From assembly GCA_023079485.1 (NCBI GenBank), contig CM041104.1, positions 6,060,864-6,124,863 on the forward strand: a stretch of 64,000 nucleotides of DNA. The letters run 5' to 3'. Within the stretch, counting starts at the first letter, position 1; each line of letters begins with the position of its first letter. The notes beneath the pieces are model-generated. The model did not search any database. It had not been told where the DNA came from and worked only from the letters and a program-made list of their open reading frames with translations. This document shows, in pieces, positions 35,301-48,400 of the stretch. This stretch comes from Archilochus colubris. Its lineage: Eukaryota; Chordata; Aves; Apodiformes; Trochilidae. Both the position numbers and the translations under genes were made by a program.

Positions 35301-35830
35301 GAAATGACTGCAGGAAAGTGAAAGCCACTGAAATGGGCACAAACAGGCGTGAGATGTTAGGAGCTGAGGTTTGGGCAGCAGCTGTTTTCCTGTGTGTCTC
35401 AGGAAGGGCAGAGCTGGAGAGTGTCTGGTTTCCCGTAGTGAGACTGAACCAACACCTCTTCTTCACTCCCATCCCCTGATGTGGTTTTGTGGTGACCTAC
35501 TTAGATAGTCTTACCACAGTTATAACCAAATCTTTTTTCCACACTGGCTAATTTCCATCTATCTGCAGTTTGCTAATCCCCATCTGCTTTAACTCATTCT
35601 CTCCATCCTAGCAGTGTTTGGGACAGTTTAGAGAACATGACTTCAGTGTAGGCTCATGTCACTTAAAGCTGGTGCCACTGAAAAATAAGGACGACGCTTT
35701 GCTGGGTGGTGCAAGCTGATTTCCAGAGGTGGTGTGCACATCTTAACTCCATTTGGGGGAGAAAATGTGGACCTCCAACACATCAGGTGCTCAGGTGCTC
35801 CTGCTCTTTGATCTCATCTTTCACGATGCT
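35301..35830. other. Unassigned intergenic sequence
   Basis: Nothing was recognised between the probable LTR and the CR1 fragment. Confidence 0.4.
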
Positions 35831-35834
35831 CTGG

Positions 35835-36090
35835 TGTGGAGATGCTCCAGTCCAACATCCTACTCAAGTCAGGGCCCACTTCAGAGTTAGAGGAGGTTGC
35901 TCAGGGCCTCATAGAGGCAGAATTTTGGATGGAGATTCTCCAGGATGTTCACTCTTAGGGTGAAGAACTTTTTCCTTGTTGTGCAGCTAGAAGCCCCAGT
36001 TATGAAGTTGCACTTCATAACTGATGCCTCTTTTGTACAGCTCTGACAAGAAGGTTGCTCCTCCCTGTAGCCCCCTTCCTCCACATGCTA
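35835..36090 (-). mobile_element. CR1 LINE fragment, 3' region
   Basis: The run tccagtccaacatcctactc, gttgctcagggcctc, ggatggagattctccaggat, gggtgaagaactttttcctt and the following cttcataactgatgcctctt tracks the reverse complement of the avian CR1 3' end in order, with one internal deletion. Confidence 0.8.
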
Positions 36091-37570
36091 TAGCTGTGGC
36101 TATGCTGCTCTGGGTTAAAAGGAATACCTGCAAGGGCAAAGTTTCTTAGCAGCAGATCAGCAGCTGGTAGAAGATGTAGAGTCATTGTGTCAGTGTTGGT
36201 CAGTGATAGAGCATGGCCACAGTTCCATTAATTTTCACCTGTTGCAAGTCACTCCTGTAGCTGTCACCAGAGCAATGGTCAATTCTGTCCCAGGCTGATG
36301 CAGAATAAAGAAAATCTTTAAAACTGTTTTTCCTAGTCACTCGAGTTTTGCTTGGCTTGAGGACATTGTCTGGCCTGAGAATGAAGGCCAGAAAACGTAG
36401 CTGTTTTGCTTTTTCTTTGTTTTGTTTTGGGGGTTTTTGGTTTTGGCCTTGGCCTCAGGTTTTTTGTTTTTTTCTTTAAATCTTTCATCTGGCACGATCA
36501 GAAAACTCCAGACTTGTTTTGTTTTACTGGCCTCGTAGCTGTCATGTGCTTTTAATCAGGAGAGATTGATATAAAGAAGAGTTGACTGCAGATGTAACTC
36601 TTCAGGTTGTGAGCTGACCTTCTCCTCACTGTCCCTGGTGGCCCTGGCTGGGGGGAACTATGGATGGGTGTTTGCAGCCGTGGGAAGGGTTCAGGAAAGG
36701 GTGTGGAAGGAAGAAGGATTGAGCCAGGGAAGTGGAAGCCTGGGAACCTAGAGAAACACAAACCCACCCAGGACTGAAACTCAAAAAAGCCAGGATCTAA
36801 ATGTTAAAAAAAAAAAAAAAAAAAAGGAAAAAGGCAGAAGGAGGACAAGGATCCTGCTGAGCCAAGTGACTGTGTAAGAACAGGGAGCCCCAGGTAGCAG
36901 GAGCTGGGCAGCTGCTGTGAACTGTCACATTTCCACTGACGGAAAGTGTCATCCTCAGAGCAGCACAGTCTGAGTGAAGTAACCACAGGTGATATCAGAT
37001 CAGAACGTCTGAAATATTCCCTATGAGAGATGGTGATTTTCATGTCTCATCTGTGACTCATCAGCAGGAAATGCCACTGCTTGCTTGCTTGACCTGTTGT
37101 TACCACTGTGAGAAGGGGTAAGTCAGACTTGCTGCCACTGAGGTACCTACTGAACCAAACACCAGTCAGCATTCTGTACAGATGGTTTTTCAAGGACCTG
37201 ATTGCAGAAGAAAGTAATAATTTTGTCAGGAGGCTTTTCACTTGTGGTTTTGCTGATGCACAGCTACCGAGCATCTGTTGATTAATGAGTGTGCTGAATG
37301 TTGCTTTTAATAGATCCCAGGAATTTCACAGTTGTTTAAGCTCATCTAAGATGATGTGGCTGTAGGTAACATAGTGTTTAGTTTTAATTCTTAAATTATA
37401 CAGAGCAGCCTCAATAGATAGCTATGTGGAACACTGAGGGCAGGCACAGATGAGTAAGTGACCAGATGTAACCTTGTGCTAGAAAGGTAGGGGAAGGCCC
37501 TAATTTGCAGGCACAGAACTTCGTTCTCACTTGCAAGTGGAGGCTGAGGACTCTGAAGAGCAAAGGGATG
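36091..37570. other. Unassigned intergenic sequence
   Basis: T-rich low-complexity patches lie at 36405-36480 and a run of about 21 A at 36804-36825. No gene was recognised. Confidence 0.4.
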
Positions 37571-37579
37571 CCAGGTTTA

Positions 37580-37690
37580 CTCTAGGGGGTAGGTTTAGCA
37601 GTTAGAGCAGTCTTTAGCCTTGCAGAGGTCTGGGTTAGCTTTTCAGATTACCCATGAACACTGTGATCTCAGGCAGGTTGATTCTGTGAC
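37580..37690 (+). mobile_element. Possible MIR-type SINE remnant
   Basis: The order gcagttagagcag, gaggtctgggttagc, then actgtgatctcaggcaggtt follows the core of MIR/CORE-SINEs (gtggttagagcac, gacctgggtt, tgtgaccttgggcaagt). It is very diverged and seen by eye only. Confidence 0.4.
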
Positions 37691-37715
37691 CCCGGGTTCA
37701 AGTCCTCCTGAAATG

Positions 37716-40700
37716 TAGAGCACTGAACCTCCTCCTGCAGTGCTGAGGAGCTGGACAGTGAGGGCTGTCCAGCCTAGGGGAGGGGCTTCACCTAGATTTG
37801 CTGTAGAATTGTCCCACAAATATTTAAATATTCCAATCACCTTCAGAGCTTGGCTTCACAGTTAAAATAAATTGTTTCTCAGGGTGTCGAGAAGGTTTCA
37901 GCTCTAAGCTCCCCTGAAGCCAGATTCTGATTCTGGCATGGAATATGGTATGGACCAAACAACAAGATGTGGCTGGGATTTCAAGGACATCAGGCAAAGT
38001 CAGCAATAACAACACCACCAAAGTCAGCAGTGGCCTTATAATGTCAGTATCTGTGTGCTATGTGTGAGGATATGCCCATGGCTATAGAAACAAAGTTACA
38101 ACAGGGCACTTACTGCTTACAAAAGATCTGCCTTTTGGGGACTTCAGTGTCCCCCAGGGTCAGCTCCATCACAGCTTCTGAAGATGTTGGCAGGCTGGGA
38201 CATGTATGCTGGGGAGCTGCATTGGCCTGAAAACAACCTCTGTACAAAAAGATCATCTCCTCCTACTCCTTTCCCTCAATTTTCCTTCATTCTAGTATGA
38301 GATTGAGAAAGAGAGAACTGACTGTACTTTAAAATGAAGGATGAATGATCTTTGTTGTCAAACTCAGGACATTTATTTAGTATACATGGGAAGGTTAAGC
38401 ATGCTGCTAAGAAGGTAGGGAAAGAGTTAGCTGTGTAATTTACTTGCTTTATTGCTTTTGGGCAGATGGGAAGGATTCTCTTAGGCTGACTGATGAAATG
38501 CTGAAAATCGTTTTAAACCCTCCACTATATAGATTTGATTTTATATCTTCTTAATGTGTCTTAGTATACGTAGCATCTTATTCTCTTGTTCTGTAGGTAT
38601 CTGCAGTAGGCATATGCCCCTGTGCATACATATACACACACTTGCATGTATAAATATAAACAACTAGAGAGAGAAAAATTCCAGGCAGGAATTCTCAGCA
38701 GGCAATGTCTCTCCTATTGCTTTGGTGTTTGTTGTTTGAAACTATTGGATGCTGGGTTTATTTGCTTTTCATTTCAAGTTTTGTCTAGTTTTGACAGGCT
38801 AAATCTGGAGTTTCTCCAGGAGGAAGCAGGGACAGAGGGAAGCACAGGGCATGGCTGTAGTCAGTGCTCAGCAAGATACGCAGCTATAGCCAGGTGCCAG
38901 AGGTTGTGATCCATCTGAAATGCAAACAACTGGGATCAACCTTTGGGAGCAGTGACCCAAAGGGCAGCAGAATGGAATATTCCCAAGGACACTGTCACAT
39001 CACCTGCTGGCACTGCCAGTCAAGTGGCTGAGTACACGGGCTGGAGAGACCCAACTGCTCCCTTGCCTTGGACATGGGGATGGTGTCAGGGGGACCTCGT
39101 CAAGAAGCAAGGGGTGACTTTTCCAGCCCTGTTTGCTCTTCCAGGAAATGCAGCCCTCTTGACTCCAACCTCATTTCCTCCTTTTTGGCACTGAATGCTT
39201 GTTGGTGCTGGCTTGTGCCCTGCCATGCACCAGCAGTTTCTGTCCCCAGAGCCTGCTGGCTTCCCAACAGACAGGCTCTGCTGGGTGAAGGGTTCAAACA
39301 CAGTCAAGAGGGGGACAGGAGGTGCTGCCCCAGACACAGCACATAGAAAAATTGTCCTCTCTTGGTTTTGGGAGTGATTTTTTTTTGCTCTGAGAACTCA
39401 GGCACTGGATGTGTTTCAGAAACTGCTGTGTCCATGGGCCATGGCTCACTCAGCAGCTTGTGAGGGGCCTCCTGTCTCCGGAGGTGGCTCTCCCACTGTG
39501 AATGGGTTATGCTCAGTGACAGGCTTCAGCAGAAGGCAGCTGATATTTTACAAATACCTAAACCAAGGCAAAGAGAGGCTGGAGAAACGGCCCTGAAACA
39601 GACAGTGAGCCAAGGGGTGAGCTGGGAAGCACATCTGGCAGGGTCCCCTCTCCTCTGAGCAGCACTTTACCTTGAGACTTAAGAAGACTGGGGAAATCTG
39701 CTCCCACTTTTTCACCCTAATCTCCTAGTAAACAGGTTTCTGTTTATTTACTGGCACAGACAGCTCTCACTAACAGCACTTACTTCTCTGACCTTTCTGG
39801 CCACTGCAGGCAATCAGCCAGGTGGGCTGACTGCACCATGAGCTGAAGCCCAGCATGATGCAGCTCCACAGTCACATGTCTTCAGCTTGCCACAAGTGTG
39901 ATTTCTGGAGTGTACCTATGGATTTGGTGCATGTGTATCCATCCCTGAATTTGATGGCACTTTGCATGTGTTTGTGTGTAGAGGGAATGACAGAGAAAGA
40001 AGATGCCAGCAGTAGAAAGTGTAATTTGTAAATTAAGAAAAACAAAGTAACAAATAGTGGAAACATCAGTTATGTTCAGGCTCAAATTAGATTTTAAAAC
40101 AACAACACCCACCCCTTCCACTACAAAAAGCCAGCAGAGGCCATAAGCAGATGTCTTGAGAGACAAAGAGCAGGGGAAGCAGATGCAGTCCTGCTCTCCA
40201 TAGCCTCTCCAGCTACTCTTCACTGTATTGAAATCCTGGAAACTTGGAGTATCTGCAGCTTCCTCTGTCACCCAGTGCTCTGTTTTCATTGGGCTGTGAG
40301 CAGAGCCCCCTCCTTTTCTGTTCTGGACCTGGCTGCCACCAGGTTCCTTGGAGGTGGTCCATGTGCCTGGAGGACCAGGGGAGTTGTGTCCACGCTCGCC
40401 CTCGGTGGCCGGGCAGCAGCTGCTTCCAGGGCAGAAGCCATTCATCACTCAGGAGGTGAAACCCAAACACCAGCTGTAGAAAGCTTGGCTTTTTCTGTCC
40501 CCTGTTCTCCCTCCCACATCAGTCCTTCTTTGCCTGCCCCTCCACTGGGGGCTATTTTTAAGGCTGAAAACCTTTGTGTTGAGGGCAGTGTTTAGGTATT
40601 CTCTGGATTACATTCTTGTTGGCATATAAATTAAAAGTTCTTCCTTCTTCCTTGTCACAGACTATTCTGAAAGCCCTTCTTGTCAGTGGGAATTAACAAA

Positions 40701-41850
40701 TCTTTGTGACAACTCTGATAAACAGAGTGTTTTGTTAGCTGGATTACAGTTACTGGTACCAGCCCCAAATGAGTCCAAGTATCTGTTGTACTGGTGAGAA
40801 GCATCTGCTGTGACATGTCTACAAACAAATGGCAATGGGAAAAAAGAACAACTGTACAAACAACTGCATTTCTTGCCCCCAGCAGTAGCCTGGAGCTGCT
40901 GGGCACTCCCAGGACTTGTCACCTCATGCTCACACGAGCAGCCTGCTCTTGAGTTACCTCCAAAACCTGCCTCCAAATACTTGCAGGAAGCAATGCAGGG
41001 CCCTTTCAAGAAGGATGCCAGTCTTCTCTGCTCTTTGCCAGCAATGGGATGGCACAGCAAAGGTAGCTGGGACATTGGGAGGCACTTGGGGTGGGCAGTC
41101 CAGTGTGAGTTAATGACAGTGGTTAATCCCAGTTAATGACACAGATTTCCCACCAGCTGGGTCTTCCCAGCTTCCAGCCTGCCTCTGCTCAGTAGACCTG
41201 ATGCAGCCAGAAATAGGGAGATCTCTGCCCAGTCCTGTTTAGCAGATTGTTGGGAATCCAAGCTGTAGGGCATAGATTTTTTGTAGGCTCTTTACCCTAT
41301 CCATGGTGCTTCTGCTGGGAGAGAGAAGTTTCACAGCTGAAATGATGCAGGTATCCAGTTCAGTGTCCAACAAAGTCATAGCAGAGAGAAAAATAATCTG
41401 AATGTGCTGATTCCTGCTCTGATATTAGCCCACACTTTCTCTCATGTCTCCTTGCCATCAGCAGCAGCTGCTTGTGGTTTTTATGGGCATCCCTCTGAAG
41501 TGTCTCCCTGGAAGAATGTTCTGCTTCTTCTGTTATCTCTGTAGTTCCCTCATCAGGTCAGTAAATGCTTTGTTGATAAAACACAGCTCCTGTTCACACC
41601 TACTCCACAAATCACTTTTGACACACAACATGCAGCCCCCATATCACAGAGCAGGGCATCCCTTCCTGTGGCCATATGGACAGAGCAACATTGCTCCTGC
41701 AGCTTGGAGCAGAGATAACGGGAGAAGTACAAATTTAAGAGAGATGGAGTTAAAAAGCAACAATAAGAAAGAGCAGTGGCAAGAGCAGTAACTATCTTGC
41801 AGGAAAGGGGGGATATATAACAAAAGAAACAGAAAGAGTGAATGGAAGGA
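37716..41850. other. Unassigned intergenic sequence
   Basis: The open frames on both strands here show no family resemblance or paired splice signals. No protein or RNA gene was recognised. Confidence 0.4.
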
Positions 41851-41856
41851 AAGCTG

Positions 41857-42345
41857 TTTAGCTGTGGTGGGCTGGGAAGCACCCTCCCAGTTGCTCACTC
41901 CCTTGCAGTGGAATGGGGGACTTAGAAGGGCAAAACTAGTGGGTTGAGATAAAGACAGTTTAATAAGTGAAGCAAAGCTGCATGAGCAAGAAAAGCAAAA
42001 TAATGAATTAATTCACCTTTTCCCATTGGCAGCAGATGTTCAGCTGTTCATAGGGCTACTTGGGAAGAAAAATGCCATAACCTTGAACATCCCCCCTTCC
42101 TCCTCCTGTCTCTGAGCTTTTATTGCTGACAATGACATCCTATGGCATGGAATATCCCTTTGGTCACTGAGGATCATCTGTCCCAGCTGTGTGTGCCTTC
42201 CAGCTTCTGACGCCCCGGTCTACTCACTGCAGGGGCAGAGTGGGATAAAGAAAAGGCCCTGATGCTGTGGCAGCCCTGCTCAGCAGCAGGTAAACACTGG
42301 GGTGTTATCAGCTCTGGTTTAGTCACAAAAACAAAACACAGCAGC
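41857..42345 (-). mobile_element. Solo LTR of an avian ERVL-type endogenous retrovirus
   Basis: Reading the plus strand, the LTR 3' end is at the left (ctgtttagctgtggtgggct, gttgctcactccc). Then comes gggttgagataaagacagtt, taataagtgaagcaaag, attaattcacctttt and tggaatatccctttggtca, a series typical of a widespread avian ERVL LTR. A minus-strand AATAAA is at 42123-42118. The 5' end near 42345 is degraded. No internal viral sequence adjoins it. Confidence 0.82.
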
Positions 42346-42445
42346 CGACCAGTGCCTCTGCAGAAACCCCACTCTGCTCCAGCTAGACCCAGTCCAGCAG
42401 CACTGGAGGTGGAGAAGCTGGAGGAAAAAGAGCAGGAGCTGAGGG

Positions 42446-45400
42446 CAAGGAAATGATTTCTTTTCTTGGCAAGGCCGTTCTGGGATCCTCTTCTCTTTCC
42501 AAGAAGAGATTAGCTCTGCCAGCCTCCTTTCACTCCTGCAATGATTCTTCTGATAGATCCAGCCACTCCTTCTCTCTGCCACATCCATCCAGCTGTGGCA
42601 CAAGGACTGAAGTGGGTGCCCATTGTCCATTGCCATGGTGCTGCTGGCCATGTCCCTGCCCTGCTCTGCGTGTGATGAAGCTGTAAGTCAGCAGCTCCTT
42701 CTGCTCTGACAACCAAGGGAAAGCTCAAGGCCTTCGTCTGATATTTACTCCAATTAATTTCAGGGACACTGCCAGAAAAATAGTTGCACAGTCTCATCCC
42801 TCTGTCCCAGCAAAGCAGCCCTGGCTTAAAGTGATCACTGCTATTCTAAACCTGGAAATCTGCAGTGCTAGTGAAAATGTTAACAAAAAGCTGTTTGCTT
42901 AGTTTAAAATACCTTTCCAAACTTAACAGCTGAAATCCAGGCTGTGTACAATGAACTGCAGGCTGTAAAATATATTATTTTTTCTTGTTTTATCTGAGGA
43001 AAAAGTGCCCGTGGCAAAGCCAAGCCTGGTTTGTTGTTGTAACCAGGCACCATTCTTAGCAAACTCCCCTGCTCGCCACAGTCAGCTGCTGTGAATAGCT
43101 AATGGAGGTTGCATAAGAAGAGAAACTCCTGGAACCTTGCTGAAACCAGCTGTTGTGCTGGTAACACAGGGACTACTTCTGTGAATCACGAGGTGGTGGT
43201 TGGGGACACGGAGCAGTTAGGGCCAGCAGCCCCATTAGGACATGGGAGCTGGGCACCTCTGTATCACACTGCAGAGTGTCACCTGTAAAACCCTATAATG
43301 GATCCTGTGGGTGGTGGTTCAGGCAAGTAGCATGTGTGGCTGGCACATGAAATCCCCACAATTACACTGCTTTAACTGGGTGACAGCAAGAAATAAAGAA
43401 ACTATCACACCTCTGGTCTTAGGAAATTCAGTTTGACTTTTAACTGGAATATTTCTGGCTGCAGTTCTGTCATGTGGTCTCTCAGGTTCTTTGTAACAAG
43501 CAAATTCAAGTCTTGATTCAAGCCCACTTTAGATGATTATATTCTACTTTCTATATTTTCCCCTTTTCTCTGCTAGCTGGTGATGCTTTGCCTCTGCTGC
43601 TTGCCCTGTGTGCCAGGTCATTCAGCACAGTCAGCTGCAGACCCTGGCGTGGGCTTGGGCTTAGATCCAGAAACGTGGTGTCCATCAGGAAATATTCTGC
43701 TGTTTTCTAGGTCCACCCTGACACAACTGCCATGTGTCCCTGGGGGTTAACAGGACCACTGCAGCCCTGTGTGGGGAACCAGGGCTGGCACCTTTCTTTG
43801 TGTCTTTCCTGGGCAGATGGTTTGTACACACTCAGCAAATCCATCGTGCTTGAAGGGTGCTGATCCATCACACACATGTAGGCTGTTGCCCAGCACCTCC
43901 ACAACAAATCCGATGCTTCCAGAAGGGGTTGGTCTTGCTGTTCATTCACTGTGTGATGGAAAGAAAAATTCTGTACTTTTTCTTCCTGGTTTTTTTTGGT
44001 TTTTTGTTTTTTTTTGCTGTGTGTGGCAGCACAGCTGGGGTGCAGCACAGCACTGCCAACCAGACTGCAGCTCCAGCCTGCTGTAAATAACTCTTCTCTT
44101 CTCCCCAGGTAAAACATCTCAGCAGAAAAAGAGCATGTATCTGGGGAGCTGCAGGCAGGCAGTAAGCTGGCCTAGGGGGATACCTGCAGTTCCAAAATAA
44201 GTCAGTTCCAGGAGCCTTAGGATCCATTGCACTGAGGACATTAAATCAACATATTTCACTCCTAGGGTTCTGCTTATGTCAACAGCTGATGCTTCAAAGC
44301 ATTAAGTAATTAAAAAATCAACTGCCCTGTAGTGTGAGATATGTGGTGGAGTATTTAGACCAGATTGTTGTCACTGATGCCATGCAAACCTCCAAGGCTA
44401 CTTCAAGAGATGCTTTGGCCTTGAATTCTTCAAAGAGAGGAGGACATGGGATTTGTGCATGGCACCTCTTGGCCTTGCTTGAAGGTCACCAGGAGGACTC
44501 TGGTGTTTCCCAGGATCCAAGCAGGCAATCTGTGAGCTGTAGTGCAAGTGCTGTGACAAGCAGGTGTGTGTTTGTCCCTTGGTGGCAGCTCAGCTCTTCG
44601 ACACCAGCCTGGACTGTTGAAATTGTTCATTGACTTTTTTTCTGCTCAGCAAGTTGAGCCAACACCCTGGAAGCAGGCAGTGCTGAGTCCTTGCCCCTGT
44701 CTCACCCTGAACTTCCACAGCAGTGTCAACCGCAGAGCTGTGAGTGCCAGGGCCTGGGGCAGTCTGTGTTTTATAGTTTGCAAGCCCATATTCCGAGTCC
44801 TGCTGTTTTATCTGCTACAAATAATCCTACATTCAAACCAACTGGCCCAGAGTTTCACTTTCTGCTCCATGCTGTGGCATTTCTGGTCGTTAATTTTTCA
44901 GAGGCACCCAGCAAAGCTGAGTAACGCAGGGAAGCAGCCTCAGACTGCCTGAGTGTGGAAGAAGCTGCACATTTGGCATCCAAGAAAATGTATGTAAATA
45001 GCTTTTCCAAGGCATTCTCATCACCATCCACATTGAAAGCAATTAAAGCTCCCTCAGAGTGACACTTCCATGCAAAAAACATTATCCAGCACATTGCCAA
45101 ACTCCGGCACAGACGAAGAAATCATTGGAGGCAAGAATTCTGGACTCTGAGCTTTTGTTTTCCAGATGAGGTATAAATCAGTCACAGCAGCAAAAGCAGC
45201 TGCTGTTTTCAGAGCTGGTCAAGGTCTCTTTGGCTTCACTTCACCTTTTCTGCTCTCAGTTGTGCTCGCTCCCACACAAAGACTTCTGAGTCAGATATTT
45301 ATAGAGCGACAGCAGGAGTTCCACTGCAAATAGGAACAAAATCAAGCATGAAAGGAAATCATTAGGATTTCCTCTGAGTAACATAAATATAGTAAAGGTG

Positions 45401-48400
45401 CAAATGCTCCTTCGGGGAAAAATTGGAGCATACAGCATAAACGGTGCCAGTGCAAAAGCAGCCGGAAAGCCTAGAGGAGAGGGAACCCAAAAGGATGGTG
45501 TTGATGGTTCTAGCAGATCACTCCCATGGGCCGAGCTGCTTCCCAAGCCTTGATTCAGCATATGCCTCAGCCCTGCTGAAGTTGGTGGCTTTTAAGCAGC
45601 TGTTTGAGTTCCCTGTTAAATTGCAGATTATGGGGAGGGGAAAAGGAGAATGGCTGAAATGGGTGTCCCTCACCTGGCAGCCCCACATGTGGTGTGTTGG
45701 TGTTACCCAGCTCGTGTCAGTGCCACATCAGTGCCCTACACAAGAGGAACCATCTGGGGTATGGTCCTGCCTGCTGCTCACCAGACCTAGCAGCTCCCAC
45801 AGAGCTGTGTGGTGGCCGTGAGCAGGAGCTCTTCCCCCTGATAAGTTACAGCTCATCACAGCAAATATTTAGCCAGGGTGTTGTTGCTAGGGGATTGTTG
45901 CAGGAGCCAGCAGCATGCAGGCAAGGATGGAACAGCAGGGACAGCTTTCCAGCCCTATGCTGTTCATGAGGACATGGGCAAAATGAGGAAGTAGAAAACA
46001 AATTCCCAAGCTCCTGTTGACTGTGAAGGGCAAAGGAAGCCTCCTCTTTCCTCATCAGACCAAGACGAGAAGAAATCACTGGGTGCATTGTTCACCATGC
46101 TGCTTCTGAGCAATAAACCCAAAACAGAGCCCATGCTAAGATTTTAAGGGAACTGAAAGGCTGCACATGTTTTAAGAAAGCCCTGCAAGCCTTCTCCTTG
46201 TACATCAAAGAGCAATGACTACAGAGGCAAAGCCTGGGTGGTCAAAAGGTTCAGCTCTTTGCATTTCTAATTAAATATTTATTCCAGTTAATCAAAACCT
46301 AAGCTGGGAAGAAGGTTATAATGGCTGGAAGCCTTTATACTTTACGCCAGAAAAATATCCAAATATATTCACAGAATTAGATATGATTCAGCTATGTGGC
46401 TGAAAGTGTAAGGAGGATTCCAGAATGGAGCCCTTTGGTAGGGTCACCAGTGTAGTTTGGCACTGCTCAGGGAATGAGTGGAAATGGTTGTAGCTACTGA
46501 AGGTAATGGGCATTTTTTGCTGCACTGCAAAAGAATTTATATTCTGTACTTAAAACACCATATTTAATGTAGCTGTGGAAGATTCTTATTCACCATGTAA
46601 CTCTCTTCTCTTCTTGGGAATCCAATTAAGCTGTTGGCCTTTGTGAGTTAATTTTGCATTATGTAATTATGGGTTAATAGAAAGCAATTTCCTCTGAAAT
46701 GTTCTTTTGTTCCTCATTATCCCTGTCCCCAGATGTCTGGAATGCAGTCACATTTCTACATGGTGTGGAGTCCTGAAGTTTTTTTACAGGTGACTTAAAT
46801 AGAAGCAGAATTTCATCCCACTATCTTGCCTCTGATGTTGGTTTTGAAATCCAGCTGCGTGTCTGAATAGTCCACATGTTTCTTTTCCATCCCTCTTGCC
46901 TGGCAAGGGTTTTACCTCTCCCTTCACTACTGTTTCTTCTGGTTTTGCTTGATGTCCTTGCAATCCCTCACAGACCAGTGAAGAGCAGCACTCTTCCACA
47001 CCATCTGCAAACATGGCTGGTGCAAACAGAGAGTTTGGCATCCCCATCTTGACCTCCTGGTGTGCAGAAATGGGATGGGCCTATTTTCTGAGTCTCAGAC
47101 AGTTTGGGCTGTTTGGCAGTATTTTGTCATTGTCATAGCTTTTCGGGAGGGACTTTGCTAAGTTATATTTAAAAATCGGGATAAATTACTTACATAAAAT
47201 TGCCCAACAACTTTATCTCTTGTCTGATGAAGTTTCCTTCCTTGGGAAATTTTGTAAGGTACATCTGGATGTATTCCATTGACAAGATATTCAGATCTCA
47301 AAGGCATTCTATGAGTTTTTGTGCAAGTCCACTTTAACTGGGCTAGATAGGTATGCTGACACAGAGACAACAAAATCCATTGAATCTCTGAAAAGTGCTG
47401 TGACAAGCTTAGTATTTCAGCCTTTTTTTTTTTTTTTTTTTTTCTGATGACAGCCACCTTCCAAGTGAACATGGAGCTCTGCAAAATCACTTCTGTTGAT
47501 GTTGTTTCCTTTTGGGAGCTATGACACATCTGTTGACTGTGGTAGAATGAGCTGTCCCAATAGTTAGGCACGTGCATGGCTATTAAGATCAGAGCCCTAA
47601 TAGTCTTGTTAGAAAGTGTAGTGGGTGGCATAATCTGAGAACATGTCTACAGCAGTCCTCCTTGTAAGGAGCACCTTGCAGCATTCGGTGGTGTTTTGCC
47701 ATCTTAATAAACAAAAATCTGCCTTTGGTTTCCTTTCTGTTACTGCTGACACATCGATGTGAGATAAAATAGCAGTGCCTGTGGGTGGCAGTGGTCTAAT
47801 ACCAAGCCAAAACCACCAGGGCCACTTAGGTGCGCTCCTATTGCCAAATTAAGTACACACCCTGTTGTGTCTTTCTGAAAACCTGCTGCATCAATAATTA
47901 TGTCTGTGATCTGGCACACAGCAAACAATATGCTGAGTGAATATTTATTGCATACACTGTGTCTGTGGGCGTGCATGTAGAAAATATTTATATTCCTGCT
48001 ATGTATACATCCTCTGTGTCCTGCTCCTGCTTGAAGCTGGCGATGACACTGTCTTGGCTTTAAATGGAGCTGGAGCAAGCCTTATGTTTCAAGGAGACTG
48101 TTAGTAAAAATAGAGAGAACACATTGCTTTTTCAAAGCCAACACCTGGTCAGCATCCAGTCCACCCAAAGTGTCCATCTCTGAGCGACTCAGCTCAGGTC
48201 CCACTTCACTCACAAACTGTCTGGCAGCAGAAACTCCAGGGAAGATCCAAAGCAAACAGCACTGCTGAGCAGAGGTTGGGATGACATGGTGTGATGCTGA
48301 CTGTCCTCACCTTTATAATGGAGGCATTTTCCTAACCACAGGATGGAATCTGTTCTGGAAAGTCTCTACCATTTGGGCTGAAGCTGCCAGAAACTGCAGA

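Noticed and set aside
37670..37720. GGTTCAAGTCC as a tRNA B box
   Set aside because: No A box, acceptor stem or anticodon arm can be formed around it; a SINE remnant or chance fits better.
40391..40412. Second CTCF-like site (reverse of tcgccctcggtggcc)
   Set aside because: Two core positions differ from the consensus; too weak to call.
44566..45561. Cluster of 80-130-codon frames on both strands
   Set aside because: Overlapping frames in all phases without homology or codon bias; treated as chance.
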